This document shows positions 1 through 8,042 of a stretch of DNA of 64,000 bases, one piece after another (within the stretch, counting starts at the first letter, position 1; every line of letters starts with the position of its first letter). The stretch lies in the NCBI GenBank assembly GCA_036774405.1, contig DAIPBO010000014.1, positions 21,876 to 85,875 of the forward strand, read 5' to 3'. The DNA comes from JAAYDS01 sp012729155 (GTDB lineage Bacteria; Chloroflexota; Anaerolineae; UBA1429). Under the pieces are notes generated by a model. That model was not told where the DNA came from. It ran no database searches and saw only the letters and a program-made list of their open reading frames with translations. Made by a program: the position numbers and the translations under genes.

Positions 1-198
1 TCCAGCCGTAAGAACGCCGTTCGGGCGACGCGCGCCTTTTACGAGGCGATGAAGATCTTTCACGACAAGCACTATCGCGCCCAATCGCCCGCCTGGGTCA
101 ACCTGGCTGTGGATGCAGGCGTGGTACTGATGCGCTGGGCGGCCGAGCTGCGGAACCGTCTGCGCCCGAAAGGCATCCGGCGCGTGGCTTCAGCATAG
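1..198 (+). CDS. Glycosyltransferase family 2 protein, C-terminal end (partial)
   Basis: Frame 1 is open from the window edge to a TAG at 196-198 and gives 65 residues. The stretch AFYEAMKIFHDKHY followed by a hydrophobic helix (around VNLAVDAGVVLM) and a basic tail matches the C-terminus of rhamnosyltransferase-type GT2 enzymes, in which a conserved aromatic/basic patch precedes a membrane-associated helix. The catalytic GT-A domain lies outside the window. The next gene, a polyprenyl-phosphate sugar transferase, starts 10 bases downstream on the same strand, so the two are probably one exopolysaccharide or O-antigen operon. The family call rests on the tail only. Confidence 0.6.
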   Translation, partial: SSRKNAVRATRAFYEAMKIFHDKHYRAQSPAWVNLAVDAGVVLMRWAAELRNRLRPKGIRRVASA

Positions 199-208
199 AC
201 GTGGAGAG

Positions 209-1606
209 ATGAGAGAAAGACGGCTAGACGTCTGGATGCGGTTTGTGACCATCACGATCGATATCGTGATGGCCTGCTTGGCGTTCTACTTTTCCTATCG
301 GTTGCGCAACACCCTGCCCATCCCCACCGCGCTGCGCCTGGGGCCCTTTATCGACTATGTGCCGCAGATGGTCATCTTTGTGATCAGCCTGCTGGGCACC
401 TTTTTCTTTTACCGGCTCTATCACGTGCACCGTGGCGGGTCGCGCGTCGACTTGCTGGTGCGGCTCCTATCGGCCACCTCTATCACAGCCTTGGTGGCCA
501 CAGCGCTCAGCTTTATGGTGTCGCGGCCCGATCAGGACCTGACCCGTGGGCTGGTGGTCTACAACTGGGCGCTATCGATCATTCTGATCGCCATCGGCCG
601 TGCTATCACCGGCTGGGTTGGCAACCTGCTGCACCGTCGCCAGCCCGAGCGGCTGCTGGTGGTAGGCACTGGCGATGTAGCGCAGATGGTGCTGCAAAAG
701 ACGCAGCAAGTGCGCCTGGGCTATCGGGTGATCGGCTTTGTCGATGGCGACAGCCCCGCCACCGAGATCGCCGGGGTGCCGGTGCTTGGCGGCCGTTCCG
801 AGCTGGGTCGCATCGTGCGCGAGCACCAGGTCGAAGAGGTCATTATCGCCCTGACACAGGCCACCCATGACGAGATGCTCGACATGATCTCAGCCTGTGA
901 GGCCGAGCGTGCCTCGGTGCGCATCTTCCCTGACCTGTTTCAGATCATCGCTTCAGAGCTGGCCATCAGCGACCTGGACGGCCTGCCACTGCTGCAGGTG
1001 CGTAACATCGCGCTGCGTGGCTGGAAGGCCACAGCCAAACGCGCGATGGATGTGGTGGGCAGCAGCCTGGCGCTGTTGCTGCTATCGCCGTTGATGATGC
1101 TGATCGCGCTGGTCATTCGCATCGAATCCAAAGGGCCGACGTTCTACGCGCAGACGCGGGTGGGCCTCGACGGCAAGCCCTTCCCTTGCCTCAAGTTCCG
1201 CTCGATGCGCGTCGATGCCGAGGCTGAGACGGGCCCCGTGTGGGCCACTCAAGACGATCCACGCAGGACACGGGTAGGCGAGTTTCTGCGGCGCACGTCG
1301 CTTGACGAGTTGCCCCAGTTCATCAACGTGCTGTTGGGAGAGATGAGCCTGGTGGGGCCGCGCCCCGAACGGCCGGTGTTTGTCGACCAGTTCAGAGCGG
1401 TAGTGCCGCGCTACATGGAGCGCCATAAGGAAAAAGCTGGCATCACCGGCTGGGCGCAGGTCAACGGTTTGCGCGGCGACACCTCGATCGTCGAGCGCAC
1501 CAAATACGATCTCTACTATATCGAGAACTGGTCGCTCTTTTTCGACCTCAAGATCATTGCGCGTACGGTGCTCAACCTCTTGCGTGGCGATCGCAACGCC
1601 TACTAG
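209..1606 (+). CDS. Exopolysaccharide polyprenyl-phosphate sugar phosphotransferase (WbaP/CpsE type)
   Basis: A 465-residue membrane protein that should transfer a hexose-1-phosphate from a nucleotide sugar to undecaprenyl phosphate, the first membrane step of polysaccharide synthesis. Four hydrophobic segments occupy about residues 10-130. A Rossmann-like CoA-binding-type domain follows (LLVVGTGDVAQMV, about 148-240). The C-terminal bacterial sugar-transferase domain (about 270-465) begins with KRAMDVVGSS and a membrane helix. It then shows the family motifs KFRSMRVDAE, RRTSLDELPQFINVL, GPRPERP and GITGWAQVNGLRGDT. Length and domain order are normal for the family. The ATG at 209 follows GTGGAGAG. 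The sugar specificity cannot be told from sequence. Confidence 0.93.
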   Translation: MRERRLDVWMRFVTITIDIVMACLAFYFSYRLRNTLPIPTALRLGPFIDYVPQMVIFVISLLGTFFFYRLYHVHRGGSRVDLLVRLLSATSITALVATALSFMVSRPDQDLTRGLVVYNWALSIILIAIGRAITGWVGNLLHRRQPERLLVVGTGDVAQMVLQKTQQVRLGYRVIGFVDGDSPATEIAGVPVLGGRSELGRIVREHQVEEVIIALTQATHDEMLDMISACEAERASVRIFPDLFQIIASELAISDLDGLPLLQVRNIALRGWKATAKRAMDVVGSSLALLLLSPLMMLIALVIRIESKGPTFYAQTRVGLDGKPFPCLKFRSMRVDAEAETGPVWATQDDPRRTRVGEFLRRTSLDELPQFINVLLGEMSLVGPRPERPVFVDQFRAVVPRYMERHKEKAGITGWAQVNGLRGDTSIVERTKYDLYYIENWSLFFDLKIIARTVLNLLRGDRNAY

Positions 1607-1618
1607 ACGAGGCCTCTG

Positions 1619-2584
1619 CTAGGGCGCACCCTCACTCGGCTCGAGCCACAGCAGCCAGCGATTCATGACCGGATCTTCAGCCACACGCAGATCGAGCCGT
1701 ATGCGCTCCCAAGCATAGTCGGTCAGTTGGCCTGCGCCACCAAAGTGCAGCTCGGCCTGCCCCACGAACTGCCCGGCCACGCCCTCACTGTAACGGTCGG
1801 CATGAACGAGCAGCGTTTTGTCGCGGCCCAAACGGATCGGCTCGGCCAGCAGATGGTTGCCCCCCACCACGATGATATCGATGCCCCTGACCTGCAGCGC
1901 GATCTGTCGGTCGGCATTCTGCCCGGCGTGTGAGAGCACGATGATGATGTCGGCCTCTTGCCGCAACCGGCGAACGTAATGGCGCGCCGTACGCAGTGGG
2001 TCGGTGATCTTCCAACCCGGCACATCGCGGGCATCTGTGAGGCCCAACACGGCGATGCGCTGCTCGCCCATCTCGAAGAGGGCATATGGGGCGGCGGCCA
2101 GACGGTTGCTGTTTGCGGAGTAGGCGTTGGCCGAGAGCAGCGCGAACTGCGCAGCGTCCTGAACCCGGGCGACGCCCTCTGGGCCGAGGGTGGTCAGGTC
2201 CTCCGAGCCAAGGGCGACCGCGTCATAGCCCATGCGGTCGAGGGCCTCGGCGGCCACCTGACCGGGTAGATAGCCGGGGCGCCTGCTGCTGTCGAGCAGT
2301 GCATGGCCGGCATCTAGCACCAGCGTGTGCTCGGCGCTAACCCGCGCCACCTGAAGCGCCGTGGCCCGCCGGGCCACGCCCCCCACTGGATCGGTTCAAC
2401 CGCAGGGCTCAACCAGGCCCATCGTGTCGTTGGTATGCAGCAGCAAGAGCCGTAGAGACCCATCCTGCGCTGGCTCGGGTCTGACTGTGCAGGCCGTCGC
2501 CAGCAGGAATAGCGCGGCGCTTAACAGGCGCCGCGCTACGCAACAAGGGCTAGCGGCTCGCCGCCAGCACTTGGGCAAAAGCAT
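1619..2584 (-). CDS. 5'-nucleotidase/metallophosphatase-like lipoprotein, probable selenoprotein (in-frame UGA at codon 63)
   Basis: Read through one TGA (2398-2396), the frame gives about 321 residues. The N-terminus has a basic stretch, a hydrophobic segment and ATAC, a plausible though relaxed lipobox. Next comes HTNDTMGLVEPCG-UGA-TDPVGGVARRATAL, which matches the N-terminal metal-site region of UshA-like metallophosphatases of the subgroup that, as I recall it, reads EPCGC...GGxARR. The UGA therefore replaces the second cysteine. Downstream features also fit the fold: LVLDAGHALL, DAVALGSEDL, LLSANAY, VLSHAGQNAD and VVGGNHLL. The large C-terminal 5'-nucleotidase domain is absent. A perfect hairpin follows the UGA (2360-2378). 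The ATG at 2584 overlaps the upstream aminotransferase gene by 35 bases and has GAGG 6 bases ahead. The alternatives are a pseudogene with a single nonsense mutation or a sequencing error; the hairpin and the exact cysteine position argue against both. Confidence 0.75.
2360..2378 (-). other. Candidate bacterial SECIS hairpin for the nucleotidase-like gene
   Basis: On the minus strand CGTGGCCC-GGC-GGGCCACG forms a perfect 8-bp stem with a 3-base loop. The loop starts 25 bases after the UGA and begins with GG. Bacterial SECIS elements have a small apical loop with G in the first two positions, about 16-37 bases after the UGA, inside the coding sequence. This hairpin meets all three points. Confidence 0.7.
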
Positions 2585-3935
2585 CCATGGCCTCCAGAGT
2601 GCGCTCGAGATGCGCTGCGCTGTGCGCTAGAGAGACCGCGCCCAGGCCGTGGACCACGTTCACGCCGTTCACCAGCATGGCGAGTTTTAGCACCTGCTCG
2701 CGCAAGGTATGGTCGCAACAGGTCGGGTCGGTCAGGTCATCCGCGCAGGTGGCCACCAGATCGTCGCGTAACGGGAAGTAGATGCTGGCCAACGATCCAC
2801 CAGGGAAGGCGTCGTTGCCCCAGCCGCCGCAGCGCGCCACCACGCCCCGGTCGGCAAACACACGCTCGATGCCAGCACGCAGTGTCTCGCCCTTGGCCGC
2901 GAGCGAGGGGTAGATCTCATCTTCGTGGGCCAGCAGATGGTCCAACGCAGCCTGGCCTGCCGCCAGCGAAAGGGGATGTGCGCTGTAGGTGCCGCCACTG
3001 AACCAGACTCGTGGCTCAGCGGCCTCGCTGCATAGCGCCATCACGTCGGCACGGCCCACCACTGCCGCCACGGGCATGCCCCCACCGATGACCTTGCCAA
3101 AGGTAGACAGGTCTGGCGTGATGCCATACAACCGCTGCGCGCCGCCGGCGCAGAATCGAAAACCGGTGATCACTTCGTCGAGAATCAACAGGGCGCCATA
3201 GCGCGCGGTCAGCTCGCGAGCCGCCTGCATGTACTCGCCGGTGGCGGGTACAAAGCCGCCATTGCCGGGGCAGGGCTCGCAGATAAAGCAGGCGATCTCG
3301 TCGCCATGGGCTGCAAAGAGGTCGCTCAGCGCCTGGGCGTCGTTAAAGCGCGTCACCAAAGTGTCGTGGTCGGCGCCGCCGCTGACGCCCGCCGAGTCGA
3401 CCCGATCAAAACCGCTCGCTGTGCGCGCCACGCCCTTGAGGGCCAGAGGATTGGCGCCATGCCAGCCGCCACCAACCTTGACGACCACGGTACGACGGGT
3501 GAACGCCCGTGCCAGCATCATGGCATACATGGTGGCGAGCGTGCCAGAGGTAGTCAGGCGGACACTCTCGGCGCCAGTGGCCCCTGCCAGCGTCTCGGCA
3601 TAGCGCGTCTGACGCTCTTCAAGATGGCCGGTCTGCAGACCCTCACCAGCCTGCAAGAGTGCGATCATGGGCTCGCGTATGGGCGCAGAGTTGTGGCCGA
3701 GCACGTTGGCATAATGCCCCTGCCAATAATCCACCAGCTCGTGACCATCCAGGGTGTCGATGGTGGCGCCGTGGTTGGCCGTCACGCGAAAGGGAAAGGG
3801 CGAGAATAGGCGTGCGCCATGGCTGACGCCGTCGATCAGCACCTGCCTGGCCTGCTTGTGGGCCTCGGCAGAGCGGCTGAAGCGCTCGCGATAGGCCTCG
3901 GTGTATTCGCTCAATAACCTTCTGGTATCGTACAT
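2550..3935 (-). CDS. PLP-dependent class III aminotransferase, glutamate-1-semialdehyde aminomutase-like
   Basis: A 461-residue fold-type I PLP enzyme. It shows the HemL/class III layout: GVSHGARLFSPFPF near the start, then LVDYWQGHYANVLGH, the acid loop LLILDEVITGFRF, and the PLP lysine in STFGKVIGGGMPVAA. The start at 3935 (MYDTRRLL) is preferred because GAAGGAAG lies just ahead and it avoids overlap with the upstream permease; an ATG at 3977 would overlap it. True HemL proteins are usually about 430 residues with hem genes nearby, and none are here. A related aminomutase or omega-transaminase of unknown substrate is more likely than tetrapyrrole synthesis. Confidence 0.82.
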   Translation of the reverse strand: MYDTRRLLSEYTEAYRERFSRSAEAHKQARQVLIDGVSHGARLFSPFPFRVTANHGATIDTLDGHELVDYWQGHYANVLGHNSAPIREPMIALLQAGEGLQTGHLEERQTRYAETLAGATGAESVRLTTSGTLATMYAMMLARAFTRRTVVVKVGGGWHGANPLALKGVARTASGFDRVDSAGVSGGADHDTLVTRFNDAQALSDLFAAHGDEIACFICEPCPGNGGFVPATGEYMQAARELTARYGALLILDEVITGFRFCAGGAQRLYGITPDLSTFGKVIGGGMPVAAVVGRADVMALCSEAAEPRVWFSGGTYSAHPLSLAAGQAALDHLLAHEDEIYPSLAAKGETLRAGIERVFADRGVVARCGGWGNDAFPGGSLASIYFPLRDDLVATCADDLTDPTCCDHTLREQVLKLAMLVNGVNVVHGLGAVSLAHSAAHLERTLEAMDAFAQVLAASR

Positions 3936-3951
3936 CTTGCCTTCCTTCAGG

Positions 3952-4773
3952 TTAGATGCTGGCAAGTAGCTTGCCACGGCGGAACGTCTTGGCCCCCACC
4001 CAGATCATCCACAGGCTGATCACCCAGATCACAGCGCCAACCAGCCAGAGCGTGCTCGCCCCCAGAAAGAGCAACCCCGCCAACTGCGACACCATCAAGC
4101 CGACGAGAGGCAACACCAACACGCCGGCTGCCTGCTGAGCTTGCATAAAGGTTTTGGCGCGCGACGAGATGAGCACAATAGCGCCCATGCCCGCTACTGA
4201 GACCGCTGGCGCCACCCAGAGTATCAGCGGCAGCCAGTTGGGGCGCGGGAAAAAGATGCCCCCCATGATGTGGTAGCCGACCGCATTCACCACGATGGCG
4301 TAAAGCACGAAGGTGACGATGCTGATGACTTGTGTGGGGATCAGCCCTGTGAGCACCTTGGCCATAAAGATCTCGCCGTCAGAGACCGGTGCATACAACA
4401 GCCCTTCGAGCGTCTTACGCTCCTTCTCGCCCACAAAGCTGTCGGCGCCGATGATGCTGGCCACCATCATGGGCACAATCAGAAACATGGGCGCGAACAT
4501 ATAGCTACTGCTCAACAACACCCATTGCTGCAGGCCGCTCAGTTCGGCCAGGCCTGGCTCGACCGCAGCCGGCACGATGGCTAGCATGGCTGAGAGGTCA
4601 TCCAGGTCTGCATCGGCCGTTCCGGTCAGGGTGGGCGTTAGCGTCAGCAGTGCTGGCATCAAGACATTGATCATCAGCGGCACCATGATCATAGGCAACC
4701 AGACCATCTTGTTGGCGAGCACCTGCCGCAGGTCTTTGATGATGATGGCGCGAATGGCTCGCTTGTTCATCAT
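3952..4773 (-). CDS. ABC-2 type transporter permease (NatB-like)
   Basis: A 273-residue integral membrane protein with about six hydrophobic segments. It contains the ABC-2 permease signature region with an intracellular loop (SFVGEKERKTLEGLLYAPVS). That GEKERxTxExLL motif is characteristic of NatB and related exporters. The gene follows its ATPase with a 4-base overlap (4770-4773), so the two are translationally coupled and form one exporter. Sodium is the classic NatAB substrate, but drugs or peptides are equally possible for this family. Confidence 0.88.
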   Translation of the reverse strand: MMNKRAIRAIIIKDLRQVLANKMVWLPMIMVPLMINVLMPALLTLTPTLTGTADADLDDLSAMLAIVPAAVEPGLAELSGLQQWVLLSSSYMFAPMFLIVPMMVASIIGADSFVGEKERKTLEGLLYAPVSDGEIFMAKVLTGLIPTQVISIVTFVLYAIVVNAVGYHIMGGIFFPRPNWLPLILWVAPAVSVAGMGAIVLISSRAKTFMQAQQAAGVLVLPLVGLMVSQLAGLLFLGASTLWLVGAVIWVISLWMIWVGAKTFRRGKLLASI

Positions 4774-5717
4774 TGTGCCTCCTCGCCCTCGTCATGGCTC
4801 TGCAGCCTAAAGTAGATGTCCTCCAGAGTGTGCGCCCGTGGCACCACCGCCAGCACGCGCTCTTGCTGTGCCACCAGCAGCGCGATCAGATCAGCGATAT
4901 CGTTCTCGCTACCGAGCTCAACGGCCAGTTGTGCGCTGTCTGCCTGCACCGCGCTGACAAAGGGCAACGCCTTGAGGCCGGCAACGGTGCTTTCTGCGGG
5001 GGCGGCGGCCAGACGCAGATCGACCCAAATGCGCTCCCACATCTGCCGCGCCAAGGTTTCGGGCGCACCCACGGCACGCAGCCAGCCACGGTCGATGACG
5101 CCTACCACATCGCACAAGCGCTGTGCCTCGGTTAGGTTGTGGGTGCACAGGAAGACGGTGCGCCCATCTGAGTTGGTTTGCTCGGCAATCAGCTCGACCA
5201 CCATGCGTGCGGCTGCAGGGTCGAGCCCTGCAGTGGGCTCGTCGAGGAAGAGCAGTCTGGGCTTATGCATAAAGGCTCTCGCCAGCGCCAGCCGCTGCTT
5301 CATGCCCTTGCTATAGCCGCCCACTCTGTCGTCAGCGCGCTCGTCGAGCCCAAAGCGCTCCAACACCTCATCCACACGATGGGCGATGGCGTCTTGAGGC
5401 ACGCCATACAGGTCGCCGTAGAACGCCAGATTCTGGCGCGCGGTGAGGGCCTCGTACAGGCTGGGCGATTCGGTGAGCACACCCGTCTCTCGGCGGATCA
5501 GCGCGCCCTGGGTGCGCACATCCATCTCAAAGACGGTGGCATCGCCCGCGGTGGGTTCTAGCAGGCCATTGAGCAAGCGGACGGTGGTGGTCTTGCCGGC
5601 GCCGTTGGGCCCCAGAAAGCCAAACACCTGCCCCTGCTCAACTTGGAGATCAAGATCGTTGACAGCCTGAACGTTGCCAAAACGCATCGACAGGCCCTGG
5701 GTTGCGATGATAGGCAT
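4770..5717 (-). CDS. ABC transporter ATP-binding protein (NatA-like)
   Basis: A 315-residue ATPase that energises the adjacent ABC-2 permease. It has Walker A GPNGAGKTTT, signature YSKGMKQRLALARAF, Walker B LLFLDEPTAGLD and switch H in FLCTHNLTEAQ. A C-terminal extension of about 100 residues is typical of the NatA/CcmA/DrrA class. The ATG at 5717 has AAAGGAGG 8 bases ahead, so it is preferred to the upstream ATG at 5738. Confidence 0.92.
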   Translation of the reverse strand: MPIIATQGLSMRFGNVQAVNDLDLQVEQGQVFGFLGPNGAGKTTTVRLLNGLLEPTAGDATVFEMDVRTQGALIRRETGVLTESPSLYEALTARQNLAFYGDLYGVPQDAIAHRVDEVLERFGLDERADDRVGGYSKGMKQRLALARAFMHKPRLLFLDEPTAGLDPAAARMVVELIAEQTNSDGRTVFLCTHNLTEAQRLCDVVGVIDRGWLRAVGAPETLARQMWERIWVDLRLAAAPAESTVAGLKALPFVSAVQADSAQLAVELGSENDIADLIALLVAQQERVLAVVPRAHTLEDIYFRLQSHDEGEEAQ

Positions 5718-5827
5718 CGCAGGAACCTCCTTTGGCATCAGACGGCGATCATACCCACAACATCGCCAGGCGTCAACGCACGCCCCAGGGCCAACTCCTC
5801 TGACGATGGTTGGGGTGATACGCGGTG

Positions 5828-6982
5828 TCAGCCACTGGTCTGGTGCAGTGCCTCAGCCAGGAGCGGAATGCCCGCCGAGATGGCGTCGGCACTGGCGCAT
5901 AACGAGATGCGCACAAAGCCATCGGAATGGGCGCCAAAGGCGATGCCAGGCGCGACGGCGACGTGGGTCTCATCAAGGAGGCGCTGACAGAACGTGACCG
6001 AATCGGCCGCCTGCGAAGAGATGTCGGCCAGCATGTAAAAGGCGCCGTGAGGAAAAGAGACCGGCAACTCGTTATCGAGCGCCAGCTCCACAGCCAGGTC
6101 GCGTCGGCGCTTGTACTCCAGACGCATTGCCTCAACGCAATCCTGCGGCCCCATCAGCGCCGCTGTAGCGGCCAGCTGTGCCACCGTGTTGGCGCAAGAG
6201 ACCACCGGCTCCTGGATCTTGGCCAGCTCCTTGGCCATCCACGGGGGCATGGCCGCATAGCCCACGCGCCAGCCCGTCATCGCATAGGTCTTTGAGGTCG
6301 TAAAGATCGAGATGCAACGGCCGTCCTGATCCCACCTGGCGGGGCTGTGGTGCTCTCCTTCATACACCAGGCGATCATAGGTTTCGTCAGAGATGACAAA
6401 GAGATCGTGACGCTGGGCAAACGACATGCAGGCTTGCAGCACCTCGCGCGAATAGACGGCGCCCGTAGGGTTGGACGGGCTAGTGATGAACAGCACCTTG
6501 GTACGCTCGTTGACCAGCGACTCGAGCTGGTCGAAATCGGGCTCAAACCTGTGCTGTTGCGAGGTCACATAGTAGCGAGGAACAGCGTGAAGCAGACGTG
6601 CCGCCATCGAAAAGTTGCCATAGCCCGGATCGGGCAGCAGCACTTCATCGCCCGGCTCGAGCAGCAACGCCATACTGGCGTGCACGGCCTGCATGGCCCC
6701 GATGGTGACCACCACGTTGTCGGGCGAGACCTGCAGGTCGTTCTCGCGGTCGAGCTTGGCGGCCACCGCTTCACGCAGGCACATCATGCCCGCGTTGGCG
6801 GTATAGCCGGTATAGTCGGCGCGGGCAGCGCGACAGGCGGCCTCGACCACATGCGCCGGCGGCGCAAAGTCTGGCTGCCCAATCTCGAGGTGAATAGCGT
6901 CGGCGTAGGCAGCAGCTCGATCAAAGATCGCCCGAATGGGTGAACGTTCGATGCTGCTCACGTTCCTAGCTAACGCCTTCAT
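5828..6982 (-). CDS. Pyridoxal-phosphate aminotransferase, class I (aspartate aminotransferase-like)
   Basis: A 384-residue cytosolic transaminase. It shows LEIGQPDF near the N-terminus, YTANAGMMCLREAVA, DPGYGNF, SPSNPTGAVYS, the DETYDRLVY loop and the PLP lysine in TTSKTYAMTGWRVGYA, ending with an arginine region (DGFVRISLCAS). These are standard AAT-I subgroup motifs. The start at 6982 (MKALARN) has AAGGAG 8 bases upstream, and the two upstream ATGs are less well placed. The amino donor/acceptor pair cannot be assigned. The gene is divergent from the FAH-family hydrolase across a 248-base region that holds an inverted repeat. Confidence 0.9.
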   Translation of the reverse strand: MKALARNVSSIERSPIRAIFDRAAAYADAIHLEIGQPDFAPPAHVVEAACRAARADYTGYTANAGMMCLREAVAAKLDRENDLQVSPDNVVVTIGAMQAVHASMALLLEPGDEVLLPDPGYGNFSMAARLLHAVPRYYVTSQQHRFEPDFDQLESLVNERTKVLFITSPSNPTGAVYSREVLQACMSFAQRHDLFVISDETYDRLVYEGEHHSPARWDQDGRCISIFTTSKTYAMTGWRVGYAAMPPWMAKELAKIQEPVVSCANTVAQLAATAALMGPQDCVEAMRLEYKRRRDLAVELALDNELPVSFPHGAFYMLADISSQAADSVTFCQRLLDETHVAVAPGIAFGAHSDGFVRISLCASADAISAGIPLLAEALHQTSG

Positions 6983-7077
6983 GTGCATCGCTCCTTGGTG
7001 TCGGCAGAGTAAAGAGACGCGCCGCACGAAGAGGTCCGGCCCCATCGCGCGGCGCTAATGGCAGCAACCGCTGCACT

Positions 7078-7094
7078 GTCACCGTCACGGTGAC
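7078..7094. promoter_or_regulatory. Perfect inverted repeat, candidate operator
   Basis: GTCACCGT-C-ACGGTGAC is an 8-bp perfect inverted repeat with a 1-base centre. It lies between the divergent aminotransferase (start 6982) and FAH-hydrolase (start 7231) genes, about 75 bases upstream of the latter's -35 box. The symmetry and position suggest a dimeric repressor or activator site. No regulator gene is adjacent. Confidence 0.4.
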
Positions 7095-7169
7095 GTGTGC
7101 CAGTCAGTATACGCCAACCGGACACAATGCACAATCGCCCCTGGGCAATCTGGTGGTGAATGCGTATCG

Positions 7170-7198
7170 TTGACGGCCATCATTGGCAGGGCTAGAAT
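7170..7198 (+). promoter_or_regulatory. Sigma-70 type promoter of the FAH-hydrolase/glycosidase cluster
   Basis: TTGACG (7170-7175), a 17-base spacer and TAGAAT (7193-7198) precede the ATG at 7231, giving a leader of about 25 bases. Confidence 0.65.
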
Positions 7199-7230
7199 CG
7201 ACCTCAGCCAGCACTCAGGAGGATCATCAT

Positions 7231-8025
7231 ATGACTCGCTTTGCCCGCGTCGCCCTGGGCGATCGCGTCAGCTATGCCATGGTGACGGCTGATCTACAGG
7301 CCGAGTTTCTCCAGGGCACGCCCTTTGGCGACTATCGGCTTACCGGCGAGCGCCATGCCCTTGCCGACGTGCGCCTGTTGGCGCCGGTGCAGCCGCCCAA
7401 CATCCTCGCCATCGGCCTCAACTATCGTGCGCATGCCATCGAGAGTGGCGCGCCCATCCCCGAGCGGCCGGTGCTCTTTATCAAGGCCAACACCGCTGTG
7501 TGCGGTCCTGACGACCCCATCATGTTGCCGCGCATTGCACCCGATGAAGTTGACTATGAGTGCGAGCTGGCGATTGTGATCGGCAAGACGGCCAGGCATG
7601 TCTCACCCGCAACGGCCCTCGACTATGTGCTGGGCTATACATGTGCGAACGACGTCAGCGCTCGCGATTGTCAGCTGCGCCTGGATGGCGGCCAGTGGTC
7701 GCGGGGCAAGTCGTTCGACACCTTTGCCCCCCTCGGCCCGTGGATCGAAACCGACCTCGACCCCGATAACGCCGAGATCATGTCGCGGGTCAACGGCCGC
7801 GAAATGCAGCACTCTAACACCGACGATCTGATCTTTGATTGCCGGCACATTGTGGCCTATCTCTCTGAGGCCATGACCTTGCCGCCGGGCACCGTGATCA
7901 TGACCGGCACGCCCTCGGGCGTCGGCTTTGCCCGCAAGCCGCCGGTGTTCCTGCGGGCAGGCGACGTCGTTGAGATCGAGATCGCTGGCATTGGCGTACT
8001 GCGCAATCCGGTGATCGCTGCATAG
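7231..8025 (+). CDS. Fumarylacetoacetate hydrolase (FAH) family protein
   Basis: A 264-residue FAHD-type enzyme that probably cleaves or hydrates a 2-keto-3-deoxy sugar acid or fumarylpyruvate-like compound. Family motifs are visible: ILAIGLNYRAHA, RPVLFIKANTAV, the metal ligands in DYECELAIVIGK, GYTCANDVSARD, KSFDTFAPLGPW and the C-terminal MTGTPSGVGFAR. The ATG at 7231 has AGGAGG 8 bases upstream. An upstream ATG at 7183 lies before the likely transcription start. The glycosidase gene follows 17 bases downstream, so a role in sugar-acid breakdown is the best contextual guess. Confidence 0.9.
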   Translation: MTRFARVALGDRVSYAMVTADLQAEFLQGTPFGDYRLTGERHALADVRLLAPVQPPNILAIGLNYRAHAIESGAPIPERPVLFIKANTAVCGPDDPIMLPRIAPDEVDYECELAIVIGKTARHVSPATALDYVLGYTCANDVSARDCQLRLDGGQWSRGKSFDTFAPLGPWIETDLDPDNAEIMSRVNGREMQHSNTDDLIFDCRHIVAYLSEAMTLPPGTVIMTGTPSGVGFARKPPVFLRAGDVVEIEIAGIGVLRNPVIAA

Positions 8026-8042
8026 ACGCAAGGAGACGCACC

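Noticed and set aside
1619..2584. Pseudogene interpretation of the in-frame TGA
   Set aside because: The rest of the gene is intact on both sides, the TGA hits a cysteine column and a SECIS-like hairpin follows; two more cases occur in the same window.
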